A stretch of 64,000 bases of DNA from Haloterrigena salina JCM 13891 (GTDB lineage: Archaea; Halobacteriota; Halobacteria; Halobacteriales; Natrialbaceae), in contig NZ_AOIS01000045.1 of assembly GCF_000337495.1 (NCBI RefSeq), forward strand, positions 147,079 through 211,078, read 5' to 3'. The notes beneath the pieces were generated by a model, which saw only the letters and a program-made list of their open reading frames with translations, was not told the origin of the DNA and searched no databases. The position numbers and the translations under genes are program-made. The stretch's first letter is position 1, and every line of letters begins with the position of its first letter. This document shows positions 44,523-53,016 of the stretch, one piece after another.

Positions 44523-45563
44523 ATGAGCGACGAAGACGCCCCGACGGCGTCCCAGCCCGACGCCGGGCTCGCCGAGCGCCTCGAGGCCGGCGAACTCGTT
44601 CGCTGGATCTACCTCTACGGCGATCGGCGCCGCCTGTCAGCGATCCTCCTCGCGGCCGTTTTCGGCGTCTCGTTGGTGCTCATTCGGGCCGGACTGATCA
44701 CGCCCGCCGAGGCGGGCGACGTGACGACGCTCTCGGGCGCGCTAATCGGCGGGATGCTCCCCTTCATCACTGTCGTCCTCGCGATCAACCAGCTGATACT
44801 CTCCGAGGAGTTCGGCTCGACCGGGGCGTTCTTCCAGCGCTTGGAGGAGACCGCCGAGTATCGCCGCCGAATCGAGGATCACACCGGCTACCGCCCGTCG
44901 CCGGCCGAGCCGTCGGAGTTCCTCCGCGTCCTGATTGAGGCGAAGCGAAAGACGGCGCTCGGATTGCAGAACGCCTGTCGCGACAGGCCGGACGACGTCG
45001 AGTCGCGAGTCGACTCGTTCGTTTCCCAGACCGATCCGCAGGATCGGGACGCCATCGAGACGCTCGCCGACGTCAGGTTCGGGTCGTTCGATGTCATCTC
45101 CGTGATCCTCCACTACAACGATCCGTGGCAACTTCAGATCGTCCGACAGCTTCGGGAACGCCACCGCGATTCCCTCCCCGGCCCCGCCGACGAGCAGTTA
45201 GAGCGACTCGAGGAACTGCTCGGAGACATTCACATCGCCCGGCAGTACTTCAAGAGCGTCTACATGCAACAGGAACTGGCCGACCTCTCGAAGATCCTGC
45301 TCTACGTCGGCTTCCCGACGCTACTCGGCGGCGCGTTCGTCATCATCGCGTACGGAAATCTGCTGGCGCTCGGTCTCCACTTCTACGTCTACGTGCTGGT
45401 CGTGAGCGCGACGATCACAGCTCTGTTCAGCCCCTTCGCCGTCCTGTTGCTCTACGTGCTCCGAATCGCGACCATCGCCCGACGCACGGCCGCGGACTTC
45501 GGGCCGTTCGTCCTGCAGCAGGAACTCCCCGAAGAGGAGACCAAGACCCTCGAGTTCTCGTGA
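44523..45563 (+). CDS. Four-helix membrane protein with cytoplasmic helical domain
   Basis: 346 aa from ATG 44523. Two helices near the N-terminus (SAILLAAVFGVSLVLIRAGL; TLSGALIGGMLPFITVVLAINQLIL), a 190-residue acidic helical domain (GFLE-like repeats, FRVLIEAKRKTALGLQNACR region), then two helices (ILLYVGFPTLLGGAFVIIAYG; FYVYVLVVSATITALFSPFAVLLLYVL). The topology resembles bestrophin- or DUF4239-like channels, but I cannot assign it to either. Function unknown. Confidence 0.78.
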   Translation: MSDEDAPTASQPDAGLAERLEAGELVRWIYLYGDRRRLSAILLAAVFGVSLVLIRAGLITPAEAGDVTTLSGALIGGMLPFITVVLAINQLILSEEFGSTGAFFQRLEETAEYRRRIEDHTGYRPSPAEPSEFLRVLIEAKRKTALGLQNACRDRPDDVESRVDSFVSQTDPQDRDAIETLADVRFGSFDVISVILHYNDPWQLQIVRQLRERHRDSLPGPADEQLERLEELLGDIHIARQYFKSVYMQQELADLSKILLYVGFPTLLGGAFVIIAYGNLLALGLHFYVYVLVVSATITALFSPFAVLLLYVLRIATIARRTAADFGPFVLQQELPEEETKTLEFS

Positions 45564-45877
45564 CGCCGGCCGACGTCGCGATCGCTCACGCGGCACGTCC
45601 TCCGAGAGGTGTCCGAGTCATCGGCAGCGAGCCCACTCAGCACCACAGTTGTCGCCGTCGTCGATCGGTTACGGTCGTCCGGTCGGAACCGACACGCCGT
45701 CGGCAGTCAGCGGTGCAGCCCCGTTGTGATATCCGATATCGTCTTGATCTATCAATGATTATCATGGCGTTCTACTACCGCGTTGGTTGGTAACATATAT
45801 CTGCGAATACTGTGGTTTCAGGCCCTATATCGAGATATTAGCAACATACAAGTGTCCGGGAACCGTTTCGATATGAA
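45564..45877. other. 314-base upstream region of the DMT permease, AT-rich at its right end
   Basis: From about 45730 the composition shifts to AT-rich, with several TATA-like words (ATATCTGCG, TATATCGAG, GATATTAGC) 25-90 bases before the ATG at 45878. The left part shows no gene. The AT-rich patch is a likely promoter region with an untranslated leader. Nothing else is recognisable. Confidence 0.45.
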
Positions 45878-46900
45878 ATGACTGAAAAGGGATATCTAAC
45901 GCTCTTCGTTCTCCTCGCGATCGCTTGGGGGACCGCCTTCGCGGCGATCGAGGTCGGACTGGCGACGCTGCCGCCGATCCTCTTTGCGGCCTTCCGGCTC
46001 GACGTCGCGACACTGCTGTTTGCCGGCGCCATCGTCGGCCTCGGACGGGAGTGGCGACCCCGGACGCGCACCGACTGGATAACGATCGGCGTCGCGGGCG
46101 GACTGATGGTCGGCGCTCATTACGGGCTGTTGTTCATCGGTCAGTCGTACGTCTCGAGCGCCGTCGCCGCGATCGTCCTGAGTCTGACGCCGATCGCGAC
46201 GCCGCCGCTCGCGCTCGCGCTCCTCCCGCAGGAACGGCTCCGTGCACCCGCCGTCGTCGGACTCTTCGTCGGGCTCGCCGGCGTCGTCGTGATCGCGCTT
46301 TCGGGCGGCTCGCTCGGCGGACAGGCGATCGGCGTCGCCCTGCTGTTCGGTTCGGCGTTCGCCTTCGCGGTGGGCTCGGTACTGACCGAGCGATTACAGC
46401 GCACGCTGCCGGTACTGTCGTTGCAGACGTGGGCGATGGCTCTCGGCGCGGGGATCCTGCACGGCGTGAGCTACGCTCACCCGGGCGAAACCGTCCCCTC
46501 GCTGGCGGCGTGGACGACCGCGACGGTTGCCGCGCTCGCGTATCTGGGGATCGTCGCCACCGCGGGCGGGTTCCTCGCGTACTTCCTCCTGCTCGACCGC
46601 ATCGGTGCGAGCCAGCTCAGCCTCGTCAATTACGCCTCGCCCGTCGTCGCCGCTCTCGTCGGCTGGGCGCTGCTGGGCGAATCGATCACGCTCGCGACGG
46701 TCAGCGGGTTCGGGATGATCGTCCTCGGCTTCGCCCTCTGTCAGCTCCCGTCGCTCTGGCGACTGCTGGCGCCGGTCGCCGGCTACAAACCGCGGCGCCG
46801 GCCGGCCGCGGACGATTGCGTCGTCGTCGACGGCAACGTCTACGTCCCCGACGACCGCGATACCGGTCGCGCCCCCTCCGCTACACCTTCCGCAGACTGA
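45878..46900 (+). CDS. EamA/DMT superfamily permease with hydrophilic tail
   Basis: 340 aa, ATG 45878. Ten hydrophobic helices in two EamA repeats (about 5-135 and 145-280): GTAFAAIEVGLATLPPILFAAFRLDVATLLF in the first, and YLGIVATAGGFLAYFLLLDRIGASQLSLVNYASPVVAALVGWALLGE in the second. About 60 residues of hydrophilic tail follow (YKPRRRPAADDCVVVDGNVYVPDD), longer than in most DMT carriers. Substrate unknown. It is a second, sequence-divergent DMT permease in the window. Confidence 0.9.
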   Translation: MTEKGYLTLFVLLAIAWGTAFAAIEVGLATLPPILFAAFRLDVATLLFAGAIVGLGREWRPRTRTDWITIGVAGGLMVGAHYGLLFIGQSYVSSAVAAIVLSLTPIATPPLALALLPQERLRAPAVVGLFVGLAGVVVIALSGGSLGGQAIGVALLFGSAFAFAVGSVLTERLQRTLPVLSLQTWAMALGAGILHGVSYAHPGETVPSLAAWTTATVAALAYLGIVATAGGFLAYFLLLDRIGASQLSLVNYASPVVAALVGWALLGESITLATVSGFGMIVLGFALCQLPSLWRLLAPVAGYKPRRRPAADDCVVVDGNVYVPDDRDTGRAPSATPSAD

Positions 46901-46924
46901 CGCGTTCAATCCGAAGACGCGCTC

Positions 46925-47773
46925 TTACTGCCGCACTCGAGTCGCTGCTTCGCCGCGGAGAAACCGCTCGACCCAGTCGTCGAACCCCGCCTTTCGCTCG
47001 AGGAAGGCGCCGTGACGGGCGCCGGAGAACATCGCGAGTTGGCCGTCTGGGAGCCCCTCGTAGGTCTCGCGAAGGATCCCCTCGGGGAAGAACGGATCGT
47101 CGGTGCCGCCGATGACCAGCGTTCGGGACTCGAGATCCGCGAGGCGGTCGGTCCCGTCGTAGTCGCGGACCGCCTCGAAGGAGATCGGCACGTCTCGCGG
47201 ATCGGCGGGGTTCGGCGGGTGGACTCGTCCGACTGTCCGGGAGAGCAACGGCACGGCCCGACGCCAGGCGCCCGTGAACATCGCCTCGTAAAGGCGGGCA
47301 CGAATCTCGGTCCACTCGCCCTCGAGGGCTAAGCGATGGAGTTCGCGGACGAGCGGCCGGCCGCTCTCGGCGAGCCGACAGCCCGAGACGCCGAGGACGA
47401 GGCGGTCGATCAGGTCGGGCCGCTCGCGGGCGAGTTCCTGCCCGATCAGCCCGCCCATCGAGAGCCCCAGCACGGACGCCGCTCCGACGTGGTCCGCGAG
47501 GACGCGTTCGTAGTCGCGGGCCATCGCGCCGATCGATTGACGGTCCTTGAGTCCGCGCGGGCGGCTGACCAGATAGACGGTGTAGTCGGCGAGAAACCGG
47601 CGGAAAGTGGCGGCGGTCGTCACCGCGTCGGTGCGGCCGTACGCCCCGTCGAACATCGCGTCGCCGATGCCGGGGATCACGAGCAGCGTCTCCGGACCGT
47701 GGCCGACGCGGACGTACGGGTACCGGCCGTCGAACTGTCCGGTGTCGAACCGTTTCGTCAGTGTGGCTCCCAT
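46925..47773 (-). CDS. Alpha/beta hydrolase
   Basis: 282 aa from ATG 47773 (MGATLTKRFDTGQFDG); 41 in-frame codons upstream look non-coding. Catalytic triad candidates: Ser in LGLSMGGLIGQ, Asp in VIGGTDDPFFP, His in SGARHGAFLERK. The oxyanion strand is LLVIPGIGDAMFDGA. Typical of soluble esterase/peptidase-like hydrolases, cytoplasmic; substrate unknown. Convergent with the DMT permease, 24 bases apart. Confidence 0.9.
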   Translation of the reverse strand: MGATLTKRFDTGQFDGRYPYVRVGHGPETLLVIPGIGDAMFDGAYGRTDAVTTAATFRRFLADYTVYLVSRPRGLKDRQSIGAMARDYERVLADHVGAASVLGLSMGGLIGQELARERPDLIDRLVLGVSGCRLAESGRPLVRELHRLALEGEWTEIRARLYEAMFTGAWRRAVPLLSRTVGRVHPPNPADPRDVPISFEAVRDYDGTDRLADLESRTLVIGGTDDPFFPEGILRETYEGLPDGQLAMFSGARHGAFLERKAGFDDWVERFLRGEAATRVRQ

Positions 47774-47947
47774 CCGAATCCTCTCGAGACGAACTGCACC
47801 GTCGGCGCGTAAAATAGTTGAACCCGCTCGTGCCGCGGTGACTCGAGTCATCCCTGCTCCTTCGCTGTGGTGTGGCCTGCTTGTTAGCGACTGCAATCGG
47901 CTGCGGTAATCGGTTCGAGATGCGAACTGTGCATCTGTCCGAATAAC

Positions 47948-48267
47948 TCACCCGGACTTGGCGCCAACGCGTAGCCAACTCCACACGCCGATGAGTGCGC
48001 AAACAACCGTATAGACGCCGAGAAGGGCGACCCAGCCCGTCCAGTAGCGGGTACGAAAAATAGAGCGAGTCCGAGTCCGATCGTCGTTACTCCGACCAGA
48101 ATCGTCGCCAACCCGCCGACTCGAGCGATTCGGTCGTCCGGGAGGTTCGCGCCCGGTGCGAAAACGAGATCCGCACGGCCGTCCGCACGTATCACGTATC
48201 CCAGATAGATCATTCCGATCCCCGCTCCACCGAGGAGCAAAGCACCGATCACATCACCGGGGTTCAT
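47948..48267 (-). pseudogene. DUF3784-like small membrane protein with a one-base frameshift
   Basis: Read straight from ATG 48267, the frame gives two helices (IGALLLGGAGIGMIYLGYVI; VGGLATILVGVTTIGLGLALFF), then a polar non-membrane tail running on to 47884. Shifting the frame at the A5 run 48056-48060 (T5 on the coding strand) restores RYWTGWVALLGVYTVVCALI-GVWSWLRVGAKSG and a stop at 47948. That is the third hydrophobic helix expected for a DUF3784-like protein of about 106 aa. One missing base in the homopolymer explains it. It may be a true pseudogene or a sequencing error. Confidence 0.7.
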
Positions 48268-48357
48268 ACTCGCCGATTTGTTTCGGTTATTGATAAGTCC
48301 CCGCCGGTGCTTACCGCGAGTTCCGCGAATCACTTCGGATAACAAAATCGGCGACGA

Positions 48358-49284
48358 CTATCGGGACAACTCCGGCAACCCGTCCTCGATCTCCTCGCGT
48401 CGGTCCTCGAGCCACTCGGGGAGGACGAGTCGGTCGCCGAGCGCCTCGAGTTCCTCGTCGACCGTGTAGCCGGGGGATTTGGTGGCGTACTCGAAGAGCA
48501 CGGTGCCGTACTCGCGGGCGTAGACCGATTTGAACCACTTGCGGTCGATGATCTCGGTGGGTCGCAGCCCGCGGTCGATCAGGAACTGGCGCCACTCCTC
48601 CTGTTCGTCTTCGGCGACCTGGAACGCGACGTGGTGGACAGTGCCGGCGCCGGGGACCCCGCGTCGCGCCTGCGGATCCTCCACGATATCGACGACGAAG
48701 CCCAGGTCGCCGTCGGCCGTGTAGCGCTTGCGCGTGCCGTCGCGGTCGGTCTGGCGGTAGCCCATCTCCTTCAACAGGTCGCCGGTCGGATCGGCGCCGG
48801 TCAGCGAGAGGGTCACGCCGAAGAAGCCGCGGATCGCGTGGGCGTGGGGAACGGGGCTCTCCGGGAGGTTCGCCGGGGGCGCGTCCGCGCGAGCGACCAG
48901 TTCCAGCGGCAATCCGTCGGGGTCGGTAAACGGGAGGACGGTGTCGCCGAACCGCTCGCGCGGTTCCGCCGGCTCGACGCCGGCGTCGGCGAGTCGCTCG
49001 CGCCAGTAGTCGAGCGAGCCGTCGGGAACGAGAAACGACACCGCGCTGGCCTGGCCCGCGCCGACCCGTCCGTCGCGGGCGTCGGTGTAGGGGAAGAAGG
49101 TCATGCTCGTCCCCGGCGTCCCCTCGTGGTCGGCGTAGAAGAGGTGGTAGACCGAGACGTCGTCCTGATTGACGCTTCGCTTGACGAGTCGGAGGCCGAG
49201 CGTCTCGGTGTAGAACTCGTAGTTTCGCTGCGGATCGCTCGCGATGGCGGTGACGTGGTGGAGGCCGGGAGTTGCCGTCGGCAT
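48358..49284 (-). CDS. Ring-cleaving dioxygenase (VOC/glyoxalase fold)
   Basis: 308 aa from ATG 49284 (MPTATPGLHHVTAIASDPQ). Two vicinal-oxygen-chelate modules: the first with GLHHVTAI and FTDPDGLPLELV, the second with FFGVTLSL, GTVHHVAFQV and YGTVLFEYAT. Metal ligands are the His of HHVT, the His of HHVAF and the Glu of LFEYAT. This is the MhqO/ring-cleaving dioxygenase-like group acting on catechol- or hydroquinone-like compounds with Fe(II). Substrate unproven. Transcribed independently of the frameshifted gene downstream. Confidence 0.92.
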   Translation of the reverse strand: MPTATPGLHHVTAIASDPQRNYEFYTETLGLRLVKRSVNQDDVSVYHLFYADHEGTPGTSMTFFPYTDARDGRVGAGQASAVSFLVPDGSLDYWRERLADAGVEPAEPRERFGDTVLPFTDPDGLPLELVARADAPPANLPESPVPHAHAIRGFFGVTLSLTGADPTGDLLKEMGYRQTDRDGTRKRYTADGDLGFVVDIVEDPQARRGVPGAGTVHHVAFQVAEDEQEEWRQFLIDRGLRPTEIIDRKWFKSVYAREYGTVLFEYATKSPGYTVDEELEALGDRLVLPEWLEDRREEIEDGLPELSR

Positions 49285-49371
49285 GAACGATCGTACCACG
49301 GCGGGCGGGATAACGCTGGGGCCGACGCTCGGCTGGCGGTTGTATCGTCGGTCGGCGCTCGCAGAAGGGGA

Positions 49372-49824
49372 CTACGCGGATGCGGGGGGTAACGTCGCCT
49401 CGTCGAACCAGAACGCTTCGACGGCCCGGCCGATCTCGGTGAACTCGTCGGGATCGCTCGGCTTGGTAAGGTAGGCGTTCGCACAGAGCTCGTAGCTCCT
49501 GGCGATGTCCTCGGTCGCCTCCGAACTCGTGAGCACGAGCACCGGCGGCGCGCTCACGTCCGGTTCGGTCTTGATCGCCTCGAGGACGTCGAACCCGCTC
49601 GTCCGGGGCAGGTTCAGATCGAGGAGGACCAGACTCAGCTCCGTGGCGTCGACGCCGGCCCGCTGATCGCGAAGGAACTCGAGGGCCGTATCACCGTCGT
49701 GGGCCGTATGAAAGGTCGTCGAGACGCCGGCCTCCCGGAACGCTTCCTCGACTAGCCGAACGTCGCCGGGATTGTCTTCGACGAGCAAAATCTGTATCGG
49801 CTCGGTCTCACGATTGTTGGTCAC
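49372..49824 (-). CDS. Single-domain response regulator (Rcp1-like receiver)
   Basis: 150 aa from GTG 49824. It is a complete receiver domain: acidic pocket E16-D17 (VEDNPGD), phospho-acceptor D69 (LLDLNLPR), Thr/Ser near 99 (VLTSS) and K121 (LTKPSDP). There is no output domain. This Rcp1-like form is commonly paired in haloarchaea with a histidine kinase encoded elsewhere. No kinase is adjacent; the kinase in this window (28116-29600) is 20 kb away. Confidence 0.94.
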   Translation of the reverse strand: MTNNRETEPIQILLVEDNPGDVRLVEEAFREAGVSTTFHTAHDGDTALEFLRDQRAGVDATELSLVLLDLNLPRTSGFDVLEAIKTEPDVSAPPVLVLTSSEATEDIARSYELCANAYLTKPSDPDEFTEIGRAVEAFWFDEATLPPASA

Positions 49825-50107
49825 GGAGATGCACGTTTCTTCGTTGACACCACTCCCGGTTAAGTCTGCGTACTAAAGAAATTGGATCGAACCCTCTTCG
49901 GAGTTCGATAGGTGTGAACGCTTCCCGACGATACCGGCCGAAAAAGCGTATGTAAGTAAAGATGGTGCTGATTATTTCCTCTCGGAATCCTAGCAGGTCT
50001 CGGGTTAGGTATCCGAGCTATCGATCCGCGAATAGCTCTCGAACCGCCGTTCCGCACGATCTCGGGTCCCGTTCGTCGGCGTTCGCACCGACGACGCGAC
50101 GGTCCGA

Positions 50108-51703
50108 CTACCGCTCGACGAGCGTCCCGCCGGCCAGCCCCTCCCACTCGACGCGGTAGCCGAGTTCCGAGAGGATCGCACTCGAGTCGCTGAACCCGGC
50201 CGCCTCGAGGCTCTCCTCGGCGTCGGAAAGCGCCATCCCGGCCTCGATCTCGTCCACCAGCGACTCGAGGACGGCTGGTCGGACGAGCGTTCGGCCGACC
50301 CGCTCGTGGTCGGGGAACGCGACGTCGGCCAGCGCGTCCTCGCTGACACCTCGTCGGCCGGCCAGCGCCTCGAGGGAGAGCACGTCCTCGTCGGGGCGCA
50401 GTTCGTCGGGCAGCGCGGCGGCGCTCTCGGCGACGAGTTGGCGTTCGTACTCCCGGAGGACGCCGGCGACGTCCTTCAGCCGGACGCTCCCGGAGTAGGG
50501 GATCGCCCGGAAGTCTCGGGCCGCGATCTCCTCGCCGACGCCCAGCGACTCGTCGACGGCGACGATCAGTTCGACGTCCTCGAGGTCCGACAGCTGCGCG
50601 AGTTTCTTCTCGACGTATTCGGGCGTCCAGAAGCCCATAATCTCGAAGTAGACGCGGAACTCGCTATGTCCGCCGTCGGCTTCGTCCGACGAGTCCCTGC
50701 GGGCGCTGCCCCCAGGACGATAGTCGAACGCGAAATCGGGGATCATCACCCGCGTTCCCGTCGCGAGCGGCTCGGGTTCGCGAACGAGGTCCCACTCGAG
50801 GTCCAGGTTCGAAAAGCGCGCGGCGAAGTCGGCCTCGACGCCGCTGTCGAAGGACACCTCGGCGACGGGCTCGGTGTCGGGCACGCGGACGGGATCCGCG
50901 TCCGAGAGCCGCAGCGTCCGTTCGGTCCCGCGGTCGTCGACCGTCGCCTCGAGGCGCCACTCGTCGGCCTTCGCGACCGTCCGGAGGAGGCGGGCGAACC
51001 GGGTACCGTACCGGCGGGTCGCCCGGAAGAGGTGGGTCGGTCCGGTGACGACCACCTCGCGCTCGGCGATGCCGAGTTCGGACGCGTCATCGCCGTTCTC
51101 GTCGTTTTCGACCTCGAGCCGCCGGATCTCGTACATCAATCGCAGTCGCTTGATCGCCGAAACGAGCGCCTTCGGATCGCTCGAGCGGACCCGGAGTTCG
51201 GTGGCGTCGAAGAGCGCGGTCTGTGCCAGCGAGAGGTTGTACTGGGCCACCAGTTCGTCGGGCTCCCACCGCGCGGCCAGTTCGGTGAGGACCTGTCGCT
51301 CCTCGAGGTCGGCGTACAGCGCCCCCGCGATGGCGTCGGCCGAGACGCCGAGCGACTCGCCGGCGCGAGCGAGGGCCGCGGCGCGCTCGTCCTCGCTCAC
51401 GACGCCGACCGCTTCGGCGGCTTCGAAGGCGGTCCGGCGCGCTCGTTCGGGGTCGATCTCGGCGTCGGTCTCGAACGTCGCGTCGCGCTCGAGTAGCGCC
51501 GACAGCCCCCTGACGAGCTTGAAATCGTCCGCGTCGCGTTCAAGTTCAGTCACAGCCGCCTCGAGTTCCGCGCGAGATTCGCCGACGTGGCCCTGATACG
51601 TCCCGATGACGCGGGCGGCGAGCGGACGGTGCTCCCGATCGGCGAACTGGAGGTGGTAGCCGCCTCCGGCCCGCGAGACGCGGAGCAGGTCCTTGGTCAG
51701 CAT
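50108..51703 (-). CDS. DUF790 family nuclease, Bax1-like partner of archaeal XPB
   Basis: 531 aa from ATG 51703 (MLTKDLLRVSRAGGGYHLQF); upstream in-frame codons are not conserved-looking. The N-terminal motif plus RGLSALLERDATFE, QYNLSLAQTALFDA and FEIMGFWTPEYVEKKLAQL match archaeal DUF790. The PD-(D/E)xK-like core is suggested by MIPDFAFDY, then RVYFEIMGFW and VELIVAVDESL. In other archaea the family binds XPB helicase and cuts DNA near forks in a repair-like reaction. The XPB-type helicase of this window lies about 9 kb to the right on the same strand, not adjacent as is usual. Confidence 0.88.
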   Translation of the reverse strand: MLTKDLLRVSRAGGGYHLQFADREHRPLAARVIGTYQGHVGESRAELEAAVTELERDADDFKLVRGLSALLERDATFETDAEIDPERARRTAFEAAEAVGVVSEDERAAALARAGESLGVSADAIAGALYADLEERQVLTELAARWEPDELVAQYNLSLAQTALFDATELRVRSSDPKALVSAIKRLRLMYEIRRLEVENDENGDDASELGIAEREVVVTGPTHLFRATRRYGTRFARLLRTVAKADEWRLEATVDDRGTERTLRLSDADPVRVPDTEPVAEVSFDSGVEADFAARFSNLDLEWDLVREPEPLATGTRVMIPDFAFDYRPGGSARRDSSDEADGGHSEFRVYFEIMGFWTPEYVEKKLAQLSDLEDVELIVAVDESLGVGEEIAARDFRAIPYSGSVRLKDVAGVLREYERQLVAESAAALPDELRPDEDVLSLEALAGRRGVSEDALADVAFPDHERVGRTLVRPAVLESLVDEIEAGMALSDAEESLEAAGFSDSSAILSELGYRVEWEGLAGGTLVER

Positions 51704-51815
51704 TCGGTCGGTATCGGCGCGGCGCGGCAAAAAGTGGTCCGCTCCCGAACCGCCGGACGGTCCCACGGAGCCGTTCAGGCACCGGGGTTACGGCGCGCCG
51801 GGTTCAAACGCCGGT

Positions 51816-52388
51816 ATGGACGACGAGCTTCGGATCGCCTACGAGACCCACGACGGGGTCCAGGAGCTGATCGACTGTCTCCACCACTCCCTCGAGTCGA
51901 TCAGCCTGAACTTCGATCGGTGGGGCGAACAGTACGTGAAGGGGCCAGGAATGTACATCGCCGTCGTCACGGGCCCGTCGGTCGCGGACTTCGCGGACCC
52001 GATGGGGCAGAACACGTGGCCGACCGACCGCTGCCGGGACGTCTGTCTGGATCTGGAACGCTTCTACGAGACGGCCCGCGAGGTCGCGATGACGCGGGAC
52101 GGCGCGCTCGTCGTCAGCGTCGACGGCGTCGTGCAGGAACAGCTGGTCCGCTTTACCGATCTGCTGCCCGAGGAGCTCGCGGCCGTCGACGAGCGGGAGG
52201 ACGAGTACGAGGAGTGGATGGGATCGCGCCACATGAGCGCGCTGGACACCTCGCGGCGGCCGAACGTGGTCTCGACGCTGACGCTGAGCGAGGAGACCGG
52301 GCGCGTGACGATCTTCGAAAACGGGTCGTTCGAGACCGCCAAACGGACGGAACTCGGCGGCGAATGGAATCCGGAGACGTACGCGTGA
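51816..52388 (+). CDS. dacZ: Diadenylate cyclase (DacZ)
   Basis: 190 aa from ATG 51816. The DAC (DisA_N) catalytic motifs are seen: DGA at 95-97 within MTRDGALVVSVDG, and the RHR-equivalent RHM at 138-140 within WMGSRHMSALDTSRRP, followed by LTLSEETGRVTIFENG. The enzyme condenses two ATP into cyclic di-AMP, a second messenger linked to osmotic and potassium balance. Divergent from DUF790, 112 bases apart. The IS200/IS605 remnant begins directly after its stop codon, so its 3' end and terminator have been altered by the insertion. Confidence 0.88.
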   Translation: MDDELRIAYETHDGVQELIDCLHHSLESISLNFDRWGEQYVKGPGMYIAVVTGPSVADFADPMGQNTWPTDRCRDVCLDLERFYETAREVAMTRDGALVVSVDGVVQEQLVRFTDLLPEELAAVDEREDEYEEWMGSRHMSALDTSRRPNVVSTLTLSEETGRVTIFENGSFETAKRTELGGEWNPETYA

Positions 52389-52395
52389 GTTCGTC

Positions 52396-52414
52396 CCCGC
52401 GCTGAAGCGCGAGG
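52396..52414 (-). repeat. Right-end hairpin of the IS200/IS605 remnant
   Basis: A short palindrome with the perfect 5-base stem CGCGC/GCGCG (52398-52402 with 52407-52411) and TGAA tetraloop, plus flanking C/G pairs interrupted by one A. It sits 8 bases after the dacZ stop. In active relatives such hairpins are recognised by the TnpA HUH nuclease, and the adjacent RNA forms the TnpB guide (omega RNA) 3' part. Here only the structure survives; a residual transcript is possible. Confidence 0.6.
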
Positions 52415-52529
52415 ATTCCTCTCGCTGGAGTCTCAGTCGGTCTGAGCTTCCACGGAGGCAACGTTCCCCGTACGGGTACTCCGGTTTGTCCGTTCCTCGT
52501 TGGCCGTTGTCTCTCGATCAGGGAGCGGG

Positions 52530-52994
52530 CTATGGCGTTCCCGCCAGTCGTAGTTTGGTCCACTTGAGGCGTACAAGCCGCGCCATCGACCTTACTTCTC
52601 GGCTGACCTGCCTCTCCAGGAACGTCCGTGATGCTGTGAGATCAGCGTGCCCTTCGAATCCACAGGGACACGTGAGCGTGTCGTGGCGAACTGTCTTATC
52701 ACGTGAACCGCACTCGGGGCATTCCTGACTCGTCCATGCTTCCGAGGTTTCAGTCACATCACTCCCGTATTCTTCGCAAACGGATTTTAGCCGGTTGCTG
52801 AATCGGCGGTATGCCCAGAAGTTGTGTGTCTTCTCGTTCACGCGACACGACCAGTGCGTTGAAAGGACATCAGCGAACTCACCGACGTATACTGTACCGA
52901 TCCCTTCCTCAACGAATTGTTCGACGAGATTTCGCACAAGCGCGTCTTGTGCGTGATTCCATTGTCGTGTTCGTTTCCGGTACAGTCGGTCACT
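52530..52994 (-). pseudogene. Truncated tnpB (C-terminal fragment)
   Basis: The frame is open for about 150 codons but begins mid-protein ([20 protein letters not shown]). Recognisable parts are YVGEFADV (RuvC glutamate region), the zinc ribbon CPECGS...CPCGF and GHADLTAS (last RuvC aspartate). The first two thirds (N-terminal HTH, wedge, first RuvC aspartate) are missing. So it cannot be an active RNA-guided nuclease. The coding fragment itself has no internal stop, suggesting fairly recent decay. Confidence 0.85.
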
Positions 52995-53016
52995 GCGCTT
53001 ACTGGTTCGACGCTGA

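Larger units (their letters stand above)
52389..53010 (-). mobile_element. Decayed IS200/IS605-type element (right end and tnpB 3' part)
   Basis: On the minus strand the remnant holds the C-terminal third of a TnpB, about 140 non-coding bases and a terminal hairpin (52396-52414: stem CGCGC/GCGCG with a TGAA loop), as in the right end of haloarchaeal IS605-type elements. No tnpA and no tnpB 5' part remain; the left boundary fuses near 53000-53016 into the end of the protease gene. The right end abuts the dacZ stop with no gap, so the element inserted at the gene's edge and later lost its left half. Confidence 0.75.
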
